Assembly (NCBI GenBank): GCA_030824495.1
Contig: JAVBXP010000018.1
Location: 1 to 64,000, forward strand
Origin: a bacterium
GTDB lineage: Bacteria > Pseudomonadota > Alphaproteobacteria > Caulobacterales > Caulobacteraceae
Direction: 5' to 3'
DNA length: 64,000 nucleotides
In this document: positions 38,524 to 47,070 of the stretch, piece after piece
Numbering within the stretch: the first letter of the stretch is position 1
How the letters are laid out: the number at the start of each line of letters is the position of its first letter
The notes under the pieces: generated by a model
What the model was told of the DNA's origin: nothing
Seen by the model: only the letters and a program-made list of their open reading frames with translations
The model's database searches: none
Translations under genes and position numbers: made by a program

Positions 38524-39009
38524 TCACTTCTTCCGAAACGTGTCGAGCGACACGACGTTCGGGGCGTCCGGATCGGTCTCGGTCGGCGGCTCGGTGGGCT
38601 CATCCTGGGCGATGGGCAGGGTCGTCGTGTTGGACGCCGCGGATTCGAACTGCAGCAGGAACTGGACGCTGGGGTCGTAGAACCGGGTCACCGCGGCGTA
38701 GGGCACCGACAAGCGCTTGGGCTGGCCGCCGAACTTCAGGGTGATCGAGAAGAAGGTCTCGCCCGGCGCCAGGTCCCAGTACTGGTGCTGCAGGACGATG
38801 GTCATTTCGTCCGGGTACTTGCCTAGCAGATCGTTCGGCCCGGACACGCCCGGAGCCTCGGTCTTGAAGGTGATGTAGAAGTGGTGTGCGCCGGGCAGGC
38901 CTTCCGGCGCAGCGGCGCGCTTCAGCGCGGCCTTCACCACGCCGCGCAGAGCCTCTTGGGCCATGGCTTCGTAGTGCATCTGGTCTTGGGCCGGCGGGTC
39001 CTGAGCCAT
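38524..39009 (-). CDS. sspB: ClpXP adaptor SspB (alpha-proteobacterial form)
   Basis: A 161-residue protein with the N-terminal SspB fold (MHYEAMAQEALRGVVKAALK, GAHHFYITFKTEAPGV, ETFFSITLKFGGQPKRLSVP, AVTRFYDPSVQFLLQFE), an acidic linker, and a C-terminal ClpX-docking tail (NVVSLDTFRKK). SspB tethers ssrA-tagged proteins to ClpXP. It is encoded just downstream of ssrA on the same strand. Confidence 0.92.
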   Translation of the reverse strand: MAQDPPAQDQMHYEAMAQEALRGVVKAALKRAAAPEGLPGAHHFYITFKTEAPGVSGPNDLLGKYPDEMTIVLQHQYWDLAPGETFFSITLKFGGQPKRLSVPYAAVTRFYDPSVQFLLQFESAASNTTTLPIAQDEPTEPPTETDPDAPNVVSLDTFRKK

Positions 39010-39118
39010 CGAAACTCCGAGGGGAACAACTTTGGCCGGAGGGTAGCGTTTCGGCGTCCGGGCGCAAGGCGGCTCGCGCGCCAGAAGAGGCTCAATTGAC
39101 GAGAATTGTAAGGAAAGT

Positions 39119-39440
39119 GGAGGGGTTCTGTTGCAAGGCCCCCTCCGAGCCCCGCCTAACGCTGCTAAGACGCTAGGAGTTTATGTCGAAATCTGTCGGG
39201 TCGCTTACGCGGCCAAACGGACTTCTTCAGCGAAGTTATCGTTCGCATTTAGTTTAAAGCCCGAAACGGTGGGCCAAGCCGAGAGAAAGCAACACCTTTA
39301 GACGTCTGTCGATGCTGATCGGCCCCATGCTTACCGGCGATAACGACCGGGGAAGATTGGTGGAGCCGCCGGGAATCGCACCCGGGTCCAGTCCGCTTAT
39401 TACGTGCGCGTTTATCCCTATAGTCGGGCCGAAACCCGAC
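39119..39440 (-). ncRNA. ssrA: tmRNA, circularly permuted two-piece form
   Basis: On the minus strand an acceptor piece runs from about 39440 to 39358, with hairpin GTCGGG..CCCGAC, a T arm (CCGGG-TGCGATT-CCCGG) and the 3-prime end CGGCTCC-A-CCA. A 31-base spacer (39357-39327) is followed by the coding piece starting GGGGCCG at 39326, which pairs with CGGCTCC to form the 7-bp acceptor stem, and GATCAGCATCGACAG for the D arm. The tag frame is GCG at 39246 to TAA at 39205, giving (A)ANDNFAEEVRLAA. A hairpin GGAGGGG..CCCCTCC (39146-39119) ends the unit. The acceptor-first order is the alphaproteobacterial permuted gene. Confidence 0.93.
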
Positions 39441-39446
39441 ATGACT

Positions 39447-39475
39447 AGTATAGGGACGAGGCGATCGTTTTTGAA
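39447..39475 (-). promoter_or_regulatory. ssrA promoter
   Basis: On the minus strand TTCAAA (39475-39470) and TATACT (39452-39447) are separated by exactly 17 bases and lie just before the acceptor piece. This fits a housekeeping promoter with initiation near 39440. Confidence 0.65.
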
Positions 39476-39520
39476 GGGCTTCCGGGAATTGATCGCCGAT
39501 CGCCCCGCCTTGAGCCCTGG

Positions 39521-39973
39521 TTAGCGCACCACCAGCACGGGCAGGGGGCTGCGGGTCACCACTTCCGAGGTCTGGCTGCCAAGCAGCAGGCGGCCAAGTC
39601 CGCGCCGACCGTGCGACGCCATGACGATCAGGTCGCAGCCTTGCGCCTTGGCGGTCTCCAGGATCGCCTCGGCCGGTTGCGCATTGCGGACGTGGATGGT
39701 TTCGACGGCGACGCCGTGTTGCTCGGCGGCCGTCTTCGCTCCGGCGAAGACGCGGTTCGCGAACTCGTCCTGCACCTTGTCGTAGTCCGCCATCTCGATG
39801 GGAACCCAGCCCGCGCCGACACCCGCGCCGGCGCTCGCATACACGGGGAAGGATTCCGTGACGGTGATGACCGAGACCTTGGCACCGATGTCCTTCGCCA
39901 GGGAGAGTCCATGGTCCAGGCCCTTCTGGGCGACCTCTGAACCGTCGGTCGAGATGAGGATGTGCTTATACAT
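39521..39973 (-). CDS. uspA: universal stress protein
   Basis: A 150-residue single-domain Usp protein: MYKHILISTDGSEVAQKGLD at the start and the ATP-binding motif GRRGLGRLLLGSQTSEVV (G-x2-G-x9-G-S type) at residues 122-139. Such proteins bind ATP or AMP and help survival in stationary phase or redox stress. It lies upstream of ssrA on the same strand, but ssrA has its own promoter. The 218 bases upstream, to aqpZ, hold no recognisable feature beyond probable promoters. Confidence 0.9.
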   Translation of the reverse strand: MYKHILISTDGSEVAQKGLDHGLSLAKDIGAKVSVITVTESFPVYASAGAGVGAGWVPIEMADYDKVQDEFANRVFAGAKTAAEQHGVAVETIHVRNAQPAEAILETAKAQGCDLIVMASHGRRGLGRLLLGSQTSEVVTRSPLPVLVVR

Positions 39974-40191
39974 TTTGTCTCCCTAGATGCGCATATGCAT
40001 CGCGCTGAAAACCAAAAAGGACGTCACGTATTCATGCGGAGCGATGCGCCAATTCAAACCGCACGGGCCAAGCTGCTCCAGTGGTGAGGCGCCTGGCGTC
40101 TTCAGCTTAGCAGTCGATCTGCCGTCTACGCGAGCGCGCTATCTCATATCTCAACCATGAGTTAGCCTCGAATCAGATTGGAGGGTCTGTC

Positions 40192-40845
40192 ATGCAGAAG
40201 TTCGTCGCTGAGTTTATCGGTACGCTTACGCTCGTCCTCTTCGGTTGCGGCGCCGCCGTGTTGGGGGGGGACAATGTCGGTCAGCTGGGCATCGCCCTGG
40301 CTTTCGGCTTCGCCATCGTCGCCATGGCCTACGGAATCGGCTCGATCTCCGGCTGCCATGTGAACCCCGCGGTCAGCCTGGGGGCGTTCATCGCCGGGCG
40401 CATGAGCGCGCGTGAAATGCTCGTCTATTGGGTCGCGCAATTCCTGGGCGCTTTGGTCGGGGCGGGCATCCTCGCCGCCATCGCCGGCATGGCGGGCGGC
40501 CTGGGCCAGAACGGTTGGGGGCCAGGTTACAACGGCGAGTTTTCGATGCAGGCCGCGCTGATCTTCGAGGTGGTCATGACGGCGATCTTCGTGATCGTGA
40601 TCCTGGGCTCAACCTCGGCTGAGGCTCCGGCCGGCTTTGCGGGTCTCGCCATTGGCATCACGCTCGCGGTCATCCACATCGTCGGGATCCAAGTCACCGG
40701 CGTGTCCGTGAATCCGGCGCGTAGCTTCGGGCCAGCGGTGCTGGTCGGCGGCCAGGCGATTTCGCAGCTCTGGCTGTTCTTCGTCGCTCCGGCTATCGGC
40801 GCGGTGATCGCCGGCGCCATCTATCGCTTCCGCGTCCTGCGCTAG
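40192..40845 (+). CDS. aqpZ: aquaporin Z
   Basis: A 217-residue aquaporin with six transmembrane helices and two half-helices carrying NPA (GCHVNPAVSLG near residue 60 and VSVNPARSFGPA near residue 175). The selectivity-filter residues fit the water-specific AqpZ group (His near IVHIVG-type helix 5 and Arg after the second NPA). It conducts water across the inner membrane. Its TAG stop shares CTAG with the convergent gene. Confidence 0.92.
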   Translation: MQKFVAEFIGTLTLVLFGCGAAVLGGDNVGQLGIALAFGFAIVAMAYGIGSISGCHVNPAVSLGAFIAGRMSAREMLVYWVAQFLGALVGAGILAAIAGMAGGLGQNGWGPGYNGEFSMQAALIFEVVMTAIFVIVILGSTSAEAPAGFAGLAIGITLAVIHIVGIQVTGVSVNPARSFGPAVLVGGQAISQLWLFFVAPAIGAVIAGAIYRFRVLR

Positions 40846-41723
40846 GGCGCAGGGGCGGCGTCTTCCTGGGCCGCCGGCGGCTGAAACGTCGGCGGCTGCG
40901 GACGCGAGTGGGGGGCGGGCTTCAGTTGTCCGCCCTCGGCCGTCAGTTGGCGGTAGGCGGCGCGCGCGCTCTCGAAGCTGGCGCCGGTCGGATAGATCAC
41001 GTCGAAGCGGGGTTCATGGCCCAGCGCCGCGCCCAGCGCGGCTTCCAACACGTCCGCCGCCTGACCGACTTCCGCGCTGTCGCAGGCGCGCCGGACCGAA
41101 CGGGACTTGCCCGGAACCACCAGGGTCAGGTCGTAGGACGTGCCATCGATGCAGAGCGCGTCGGCGGCGTCCGAACCTTCGGCGACCCTGACCTCGCGCG
41201 GCGCGTCCCACAGACGATCCTCGCGCAGCGCCAGGAACTTGGCGGCCGATCCGGCGGGCAGTTCGGCGTCGAACCCTACGCGCCGGGCGATGCCAGGTTC
41301 GCAGCAGCCGAGACCGGCGCGGGCCTGGACAAAGGTCTTGCCGTCACGGCGGACGATCACTCGTATCAGGCTCTGGCGCGCGGAGGTGGAGGGACGGACC
41401 GCGACCTCGAGGATCATCTCTCCATTGCGCAGAATCTGGTTCTGCAGCGGAGGCAACGCCCACAGGCGGTAGAGCAGCGGATCGTAACCATTGTCGATGG
41501 TGATGGCCGGTTCGCTACGCCCCAGCCGTCGCCCGGCCAGGGGATCGGCGGCTTCCGGCGCCGCCGGCCACTTGTCGTCCCACCAACTCTTCGGGTCCGG
41601 GGGCGGCCAGGGCCAAGCATCCTCGGCTGTGGCTGATGGCGTGGGGCTGGGCGATGAAGGTTGAGCCAGGGCGGGAGCCGCAAGGCTAAGCAGACACAAG
41701 ATGGTCGCGGGCAAGCGGACCAA
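40842..41723 (-). CDS. exported hypothetical protein
   Basis: A 293-residue protein with a signal peptide (LPATILCLLSLAAPALAQ), a Pro/Trp-rich start (WPWPPPDPKSWWDDKWPAAP), a beta-rich middle with two cysteine pairs (LGCCEPG; LCIDGTS with RRACDSA) and a Pro-rich end. No family is recognised; it is likely periplasmic. It lies 12 bases downstream of ilvH on the same strand and may be cotranscribed with it by readthrough. Convergent with aqpZ, sharing the stop tetranucleotide. Confidence 0.7.
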   Translation of the reverse strand: MVRLPATILCLLSLAAPALAQPSSPSPTPSATAEDAWPWPPPDPKSWWDDKWPAAPEAADPLAGRRLGRSEPAITIDNGYDPLLYRLWALPPLQNQILRNGEMILEVAVRPSTSARQSLIRVIVRRDGKTFVQARAGLGCCEPGIARRVGFDAELPAGSAAKFLALREDRLWDAPREVRVAEGSDAADALCIDGTSYDLTLVVPGKSRSVRRACDSAEVGQAADVLEAALGAALGHEPRFDVIYPTGASFESARAAYRQLTAEGGQLKPAPHSRPQPPTFQPPAAQEDAAPAP

Positions 41724-41735
41724 TCTCGATCCTCC

Positions 41736-42284
41736 CTACATGGCGTCGACGCCCCTGGTGATGGAAAGCACGCCCGTACGTGAGAGTTCCACCAGGCCGA
41801 GCGGGCGCATCAGGTCGACGAACTTGTCGATCTTGGTCGAGGCGCCGGTCATCTCGAAGACGAAGCTCTCGATGGTGGTGTCGACCACCTTGGCGCGGAA
41901 GATGTCGGCGATGCGCAGGGCTTCGACGCGGTCGGCCCCGGTTCCCTTGACCTTCACCAGCGCCAGTTCGCGCTCCAGGCCGTTGGGGTCGCGGGTGATG
42001 TCCTGCACGTGGCGGGTGGCGACCATCTTCTCGAGCTGGGCTTCGATCTGCTCCAACACGTGCGGCGCGCCGCGGGTGACGATGGTCACGCGGCTGGTGT
42101 GGGCCCGCCGATCTGTTTCGGCGACGGTCAGGCTCTCGATGTTGTAGCCGCGCGCGGCGAACAGCCCGACCAGCCGGTGCAGCACGCCCGGTTCATTGTC
42201 GACCAGGATCGCGAAGGTGGCGAGGTTCTCGACCTCTTCGGTGTGGCTGAGGTCATAGACGGAGGCGGGCTGGGCGTCGGACAT
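41736..42284 (-). CDS. ilvH: acetolactate synthase small (regulatory) subunit
   Basis: A 182-residue regulatory subunit. The N-terminal ACT domain (ATFAILVDNEPGVLHRLVGL, FAARGYNIESLTVAETD) binds valine for feedback inhibition; the C-terminal domain (MTGASTKIDKFVDLMRPLGL) contacts the catalytic subunit. ATG 42284 follows AAGAGAG. In most bacteria it directly follows ilvB/ilvI; here two genes separate them, and one of those is on the opposite strand. Confidence 0.95.
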   Translation of the reverse strand: MSDAQPASVYDLSHTEEVENLATFAILVDNEPGVLHRLVGLFAARGYNIESLTVAETDRRAHTSRVTIVTRGAPHVLEQIEAQLEKMVATRHVQDITRDPNGLERELALVKVKGTGADRVEALRIADIFRAKVVDTTIESFVFEMTGASTKIDKFVDLMRPLGLVELSRTGVLSITRGVDAM

Positions 42285-42448
42285 GCGGGCTCTCTTAACG
42301 TCGGTCGCCGAGGACGTCTCACATGCGCGGGCGGCGGGCAAGCCGCGACTGGTCGGGTGGGGATCGGCGGGCTTGCGCCGAACGTTGTTTGGTGACCGAA
42401 ATCGGCGGGCCGGGTCGCTCGGCCTGGTCCAATCCGGAGCTGACAGTC

Positions 42449-42808
42449 ATGAGCACGCAAGACATCGCCAACGACCTTGTCGCCCTCTGCAAGGCGGGCA
42501 AGTTCGGCGAGGCGGGCGAAAAATACTGGGCCGACGACGTGCTGAGCGTCGAGGCGATGCCTGGAGACATGGCGCAGATGCGCGGCAAGGAAGCGGCCCG
42601 CGGCAAGGGCGAGTGGTGGGCTGACGCCCACGAAATCCATTCCTCCGAGGTGGAGGGGCCCTATGTGAACGGCGACCAGTTCGTGGTGCGTTTCAAGATG
42701 GACCTGACCCAGAAGGCCACTGGCGAGCGGATCAAGATGGACGAGGTTGGGCTCTACACCGTCAAGAACGGCAAGATCGCTGAAGAGCGGTTCTTCTACG
42801 GCGAATAG
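42449..42808 (+). CDS. SnoaL/NTF2-like protein
   Basis: A 119-residue NTF2-like fold protein (DIANDLVALCKAGKFGEAGE, KYWADDVLSVEAMPGD, FVVRFKMDLTQKATGERIKM, DEVGLYTVKNGKIAEERFFY). These cone-shaped domains serve as small hydrolases, isomerases or binding proteins; no catalytic role can be assigned. ATG 42449 follows CCGGAGC. It is on the opposite strand to both ilv genes and lies between them. Confidence 0.78.
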   Translation: MSTQDIANDLVALCKAGKFGEAGEKYWADDVLSVEAMPGDMAQMRGKEAARGKGEWWADAHEIHSSEVEGPYVNGDQFVVRFKMDLTQKATGERIKMDEVGLYTVKNGKIAEERFFYGE

Positions 42809-42809
42809 G

Positions 42810-44084
42810 TCAGATCGGCGGCGGGCTGGGGGGCGGTCTCCCGGGCGGCGGAGGCTTCGCGCCGCCCTGAAGCTGGCTGGTCCAGCGCTCCAAGAGGCGA
42901 TGGGCCGTCTCTCGGCCGCCGATGCCAAACGCCAGGGCGGCCGCCACGGCGGCCGAGCCCAGGACTAGACCAAAGGCGAGGATGACGATCTCGTCGGCGA
43001 TGCCCATGAACCGCAGACCCATGGCCGTGGCGAGGGCGATCGTCGCCCAGCGCACGAGGACGGATGCGAAGCTGTCCGCACCCCCCGTCGAGGTGTCGAT
43101 CATCCTGGCCAGGAAGTTTCCCGCCAGCACGCCGGCGGCGATGATGACGCCGCCGAACAGCACATGTGCGGCGAGCTGCAGAACCTGTGCGAGCATCGAG
43201 GCGATGGCGGTGAATTCGAGCAGACGCGCCGCCTCGACAGCCGAGAAGAGAACGATGGTGGCCAGGACGAGTTGGCCGACGACCTTAGAAGGGCTGCCGA
43301 CAGGCGTCGCGGCTGGCGCTCCGGCCAGTACTTCCGGCGGTGGCGGCGGCGTGCGGCCGGTGATGCCGTAAAACATTCGGTCGAATCCGAGCGAAGGCAG
43401 CAGTTGCTCGATCAGGCTGGCGACCCAACGTCCGATGAAGAAGGCCAAGGCCAGGACGATCAGCGCGGCGACCACGCGCGGAATGGCGGCCAAGACCGCC
43501 GTCAGCACCAGCACGGCCGGGTCGGAAATTGCCGCGATGCCGAGTTGTTCCAGGGCTGCAATGGTGGCGGGAATGATGATTAGAACGAAGACCAGGGTGC
43601 CGGCGGCTTTGGACAGGCCGGACGCCCCGGTTGTCCGAGCTAACCCCGCCTTGTCGAGCCACGCGTCGATGTGAGCGGCGCTCAACGCCATCTCGACTAC
43701 GCGTTTGGTGATCGTCGCGAGCAGCATGCCGACGAAGAAGATCACGGCCGCGCCGACGATGTTCGGAACGAAGGCCAGGAAGCCGGTGGTCAAGGTGTTC
43801 AGCGGCGCGACCACGCCTTGAAGACCGATGACGCCGAGGGCGGCGACCAAGCCGATCAGCAGGACCAGCCAGTAGCCGAGTTGGCCAAGCTGGTAGCCGA
43901 TGGTCTGCTTAGGCAGAACCCCGGCGTTTTGCTTGGCGGCGCCCGGAAAACGGTCAATGAGCTTGGCCAGGCCCCACTGCACCGCCTTGCCGCCAAAATG
44001 AGCGGCAAGGATGATGGCGAGGACCGCCAGGAGCCTAGGTCCCCACTCGAGCAGGACGACGTTCGTCCGGTCGTAGTCGTACAT
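42810..44084 (-). CDS. MscS-related channel with conserved TM helix repeats
   Basis: A 424-residue membrane protein with about ten helices and repeated segments of the conserved TM helix type found in small-conductance mechanosensitive channels (GFLAFVPNIVGAAVIFFVGM, LTAVLAAIPRVVAALIVLAL, LVLGSAAVAAALAFGIGGRE). The GIGGRETA motif near the end marks this group. It lacks the full MscS beta domain, so channel function is inferred. The C-terminus is Pro-rich. It lies downstream of ilvB on the same strand after 86 bases. Confidence 0.78.
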   Translation of the reverse strand: MYDYDRTNVVLLEWGPRLLAVLAIILAAHFGGKAVQWGLAKLIDRFPGAAKQNAGVLPKQTIGYQLGQLGYWLVLLIGLVAALGVIGLQGVVAPLNTLTTGFLAFVPNIVGAAVIFFVGMLLATITKRVVEMALSAAHIDAWLDKAGLARTTGASGLSKAAGTLVFVLIIIPATIAALEQLGIAAISDPAVLVLTAVLAAIPRVVAALIVLALAFFIGRWVASLIEQLLPSLGFDRMFYGITGRTPPPPPEVLAGAPAATPVGSPSKVVGQLVLATIVLFSAVEAARLLEFTAIASMLAQVLQLAAHVLFGGVIIAAGVLAGNFLARMIDTSTGGADSFASVLVRWATIALATAMGLRFMGIADEIVILAFGLVLGSAAVAAALAFGIGGRETAHRLLERWTSQLQGGAKPPPPGRPPPSPPPI

Positions 44085-44170
44085 TTTGAGGCTCCAACCG
44101 TAGGCCGCGGTTTCTTTAGAAACCGCAACTGCACCATCAGGTTGCGTGGGGAGCTCAAAAACTCTTTAGT

Positions 44171-45967
44171 TTAGACGAGGCGCTTGCCTGCTTCGTCGAT
44201 GATGGAGCCCAGGTCGCGGGTTTCCTCGGCCATGATCATTTCGTTGTGGGCCTTGCCGGATGGGATCATCGGGAAGCAGTTCTCTTCCTTGGTGACCCGG
44301 CAATCGAACAGCACGGGTTTGCGCACGTCGATCATCTCGCGGATCTTGTCATCCAGTTCGTCGGGGGTTTCGGCGCGCAGGCCGACGCCCCCGAAGGCCT
44401 CGGCCATCTTCACGAAGTCCGGCAGGCTGGACGAGTAGGAATGGCTGTAGCGCTCGCCATGCAGCAGCTGCTGCCATTGGCGGACCATGCCCATCCACTC
44501 GTTGTTCAGGATGAAGATCTTGATCGGCAGGTCGTACTGAATGGCGGTCGACATCTCCTGCATCGTCATTTGCACCGAGGCGTCGCCGGCGATGTCGATG
44601 ACCAGGGCGTCGGGGTGCGCCATCTGCACGCCGACCGCGGCCGGCAGGCCGTAGCCCATGGTGCCGAGGCCGCCGGACGTCATCCAGTGGTTGGGCTGCT
44701 CGAAGTGATAGTACTGGGCCGCCCACATCTGGTGCTGGCCGACCTCGGTGGTGATGAAGGTCTCGCGGTGCTTGGTCAGCTCGTACAGCCGCTCGATGGC
44801 GTGCTGCGGCTTGATCAGCTTGGTGTCGGGCCGATAGCGGAAGGACTGGCGCGCGCGCCAGGCTTCGATCTGCCGCCACCAGTCGTCCATCGCCGCCTTG
44901 TCGGTGGCCAGGTTGCGCTGCTTCCAGACCGCAATCATGTCTTCCAGCACGCTGCCGGCGTCGCCGACGATGCCGATGTCGGCGCGGACGTTCTTGCTGA
45001 TCGACGAGGCGTCGATGTCGATGTGGATCTTCTTCGAGCCGGGCGCGAAGGCGTCGAGGCGACCGGTCACGCGGTCGTCGAACCGCGCCCCGACCGCGAT
45101 CATCACGTCGCAATCGTGCATGGCGTTGTTGGCTTCGAAGCTGCCGTGCATGCCCAGCATGCCCAGCCACGCGGGATAGGAGGCTGGGAAAGCGCCCAGG
45201 CCCATCAGGGTCGAGGTGACCGGCGCGCCGGTCAGCTTGGCGAATTCGCGCAGCAGTTCAGAGGCGCGGGGACCGGCGTTGATGACGCCGCCGCCGGTAT
45301 AGAGGATCGGCCGGCGCGCGCCGGCGATCATCGCCACGGCTTCTGCGATCTTGGCCGAGTCGCCCTTGGTGCGCGGATTGTAGTTGTGGGCGTGGACGAC
45401 TTCCTTGGGGCCCTGATAGGCGCCCTTGGAGAACTGCACGTCCTTCGGGATGTCGATGACCACGGGACCGGGGCGGCCCGAGGTGGCGATGTGGAAGGCC
45501 TCGTGGATGATCCGCGGCAGGTCGGCCACGTCCTTGACCAGGTAGTTGTGCTTGGTGATCGGCCGGGTGATGCCGATGGTGTCGCATTCCTGGAAGGCGT
45601 CGGTGCCGATCAGATGGGTGGCGACCTGGCCGGTGAAAACGATCATCGGGATCGAGTCCATCAGCGCGTCGACAATGCCGGTGATGGCGTTGGTCGCGCC
45701 GGGCCCGGAGGTCACCAGGACGACGCCCGGCTTGCCGGTCGAGCGGGCGTAGCCCTCGGCGGCGTGGGTCGCACCCTGCTCATGGCGGACCAGCACGTGC
45801 TGCAGCCGCGCCTCTTCGAACAAGGCGTCATAGATCGGCAGGACCGCGCCGCCCGGATAGCCGAAGAGCACTTCGACGCCCTGGTCGATAAGGGCGCGGA
45901 CCACGATCTCGGCGCCGGTCAGGGTTTCAGTCGTGGCGGGGGCTTCGATAGTCTGGTGGGCGGTCAT
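44171..45967 (-). CDS. ilvB: acetolactate synthase large (catalytic) subunit
   Basis: A 598-residue ThDP enzyme that condenses two pyruvates, or pyruvate and 2-ketobutyrate, for valine, leucine and isoleucine synthesis. Signatures are VEVLFGYPGGAVLPIYDALF with LVRHEQGATHAAEGYARSTG (Glu for ThDP activation), the FAD/quinone-binding middle, and the ThDP-Mg motif GDASVQMTMQEMSTAIQYDL with NNEWMG. The start follows a 27-base gap after an attenuator terminator and a leader peptide. miaA lies upstream on the same strand. Confidence 0.96.
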   Translation of the reverse strand: MTAHQTIEAPATTETLTGAEIVVRALIDQGVEVLFGYPGGAVLPIYDALFEEARLQHVLVRHEQGATHAAEGYARSTGKPGVVLVTSGPGATNAITGIVDALMDSIPMIVFTGQVATHLIGTDAFQECDTIGITRPITKHNYLVKDVADLPRIIHEAFHIATSGRPGPVVIDIPKDVQFSKGAYQGPKEVVHAHNYNPRTKGDSAKIAEAVAMIAGARRPILYTGGGVINAGPRASELLREFAKLTGAPVTSTLMGLGAFPASYPAWLGMLGMHGSFEANNAMHDCDVMIAVGARFDDRVTGRLDAFAPGSKKIHIDIDASSISKNVRADIGIVGDAGSVLEDMIAVWKQRNLATDKAAMDDWWRQIEAWRARQSFRYRPDTKLIKPQHAIERLYELTKHRETFITTEVGQHQMWAAQYYHFEQPNHWMTSGGLGTMGYGLPAAVGVQMAHPDALVIDIAGDASVQMTMQEMSTAIQYDLPIKIFILNNEWMGMVRQWQQLLHGERYSHSYSSSLPDFVKMAEAFGGVGLRAETPDELDDKIREMIDVRKPVLFDCRVTKEENCFPMIPSGKAHNEMIMAEETRDLGSIIDEAGKRLV

Positions 45968-45993
45968 TTCGGGCGGCCTTGGTTTTCGGCAAT

Positions 45994-46016
45994 AAAAAAG
46001 GCCCTCAATGGGGCCT
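45994..46016 (-). terminator. attenuator terminator of ilvB
   Basis: On the minus strand AGGCCC (46016-46011), loop CATTGA, GGGCCT (46004-45999), then TTTTTT (45999-45994). It lies 35 bases beyond the leader peptide stop and 27 bases before the ilvB start, so it can only act in the ilvB leader. Confidence 0.8.
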
Positions 46017-46050
46017 GTGGCAAGCGACCTTTAACGGGCTGACGACGATG

Positions 46051-46128
46051 TCAGTCCGCGAGAGGTCGCCCAGAGAGTACAAGAAGCTCACGCACGAGCG
46101 TTCTCCAAATGAAGTCAGCAACGCTCAT
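46051..46128 (-). CDS. ilvB leader peptide (25 aa)
   Basis: An ATG at 46128 opens a 25-codon frame that begins MSVADFIWRTLVRELLVLSG and ends in RPLAD before TGA at 46051. The block LVRELLVL has six Leu/Val codons in eight, the control-codon pattern of branched-chain amino acid attenuators. It lies between miaA and the terminator in front of ilvB. A ribosome stalled at scarce Leu or Val codons would alter folding of the following RNA so that the terminator does not form. The first gene of the transcript may be miaA or the leader may have a promoter inside miaA. Too short for standard gene finding; recognised by context. Confidence 0.8.
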   Translation of the reverse strand: MSVADFIWRTLVRELLVLSGRPLAD

Positions 46129-46140
46129 GACATGCCCCGA

Positions 46141-47070
46141 TCAGCCCGTCAAGGCGGGGCTCAGAGCAAGAAACTGCCTCCACTGGCTTTCGTGGTCGAC
46201 AGCCTCGATCCGGGGCCAGTCGGCCATCTGCCCTCGCAGCCAGGTCGACTGGCGCTTGGCGTAGCGGCGCGTCTCGCGTTGAGCGGCCTCCAAGCCCTCG
46301 GCGAGGCTGGTTTCGCCCCGCAGATAGGCGGCCAGTTCGCGGTAGCCGACCGCCTTCATGGCTGGCAGGGCGGGATCCAGGCGCCGCGCCGCCAGGGCGG
46401 CGACCTCGTCCAAGGCCCCCAGATCAATCATGTTTTTCAGCCGCACGTCGCAGCGGTCGTAGAGGGCGGCGCGAGGCGGCTCCAGCGCGACGGCGTTCCA
46501 GGACGCGGGCTCCAGGGCCGGATCGGTGCGAGCCTGCCAGTCGCTGAGCGAGGTTCCGGTGGCGGCGTAGACTTCCCAGGCGCGCGATAGTCGTTGACGG
46601 TCGGCGGGCGAAATCCTGGCTTCGGCGGCAGGATCGACCTGCGCCAACCGGTCGCGGAAGGCCGCTTCGCCCAAGGCGTCGAAATCGGCGGCCGATGCGC
46701 GGCGAACCTCGGCCGGCGTCTGCGGCACATCGGCGAGCCCATGGGTGAGGGCGCGGAAATAGAGGCCGGTGCCGCCGACCACCACGGCCGGGCGTCCGCG
46801 TTCGGCGATCTCGTTCAGCGCTGAGGTGGCGGCGCGCTGCCAGCGGCCGACCGACCAGCCGTCGGCGGCGTCGACCGTTCCAAACAGGTGATGGGGGGCT
46901 TGGGCCTCTTCCTCGATCGATGGACGCGCGGTCAGCAGGCGCAGGTCGGCATAGAGCTGCAGCGCGTCGCCATTGACGATCTCGGCGCCGATTTCCTGGG
47001 CCAGCCGCAGGGCCAGCGCCGACTTGCCGCTTGCCGTCGGCCCGGCGATCAGCCAGATGCGGGGCTCCAT
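46141..47070 (-). CDS. miaA: tRNA dimethylallyltransferase MiaA
   Basis: A 309-residue enzyme that puts the dimethylallyl group on A37 of tRNAs reading UNN codons. Walker A GPTASGKS is at residues 10-17, followed by the DMAPP-binding region ([36 protein letters not shown]), [20 protein letters not shown] and the tRNA-binding end ([31 protein letters not shown]). ATG 47070 is the family start ([17 protein letters not shown]). The start codon overlaps that of serB by two bases on opposite strands. Its stop lies 13 bases before the ilvB leader. Confidence 0.95.
   Translation of the reverse strand: MEPRIWLIAGPTASGKSALALRLAQEIGAEIVNGDALQLYADLRLLTARPSIEEEAQAPHHLFGTVDAADGWSVGRWQRAATSALNEIAERGRPAVVVGGTGLYFRALTHGLADVPQTPAEVRRASAADFDALGEAAFRDRLAQVDPAAEARISPADRQRLSRAWEVYAATGTSLSDWQARTDPALEPASWNAVALEPPRAALYDRCDVRLKNMIDLGALDEVAALAARRLDPALPAMKAVGYRELAAYLRGETSLAEGLEAAQRETRRYAKRQSTWLRGQMADWPRIEAVDHESQWRQFLALSPALTG

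Noticed and set aside
44246..46042. 598-codon open frame on the plus strand opposite ilvB
   Set aside because: Same length as ilvB by coincidence of codon bias; translation is low-complexity Val/His/Asp/Gly and crosses the ilvB leader.
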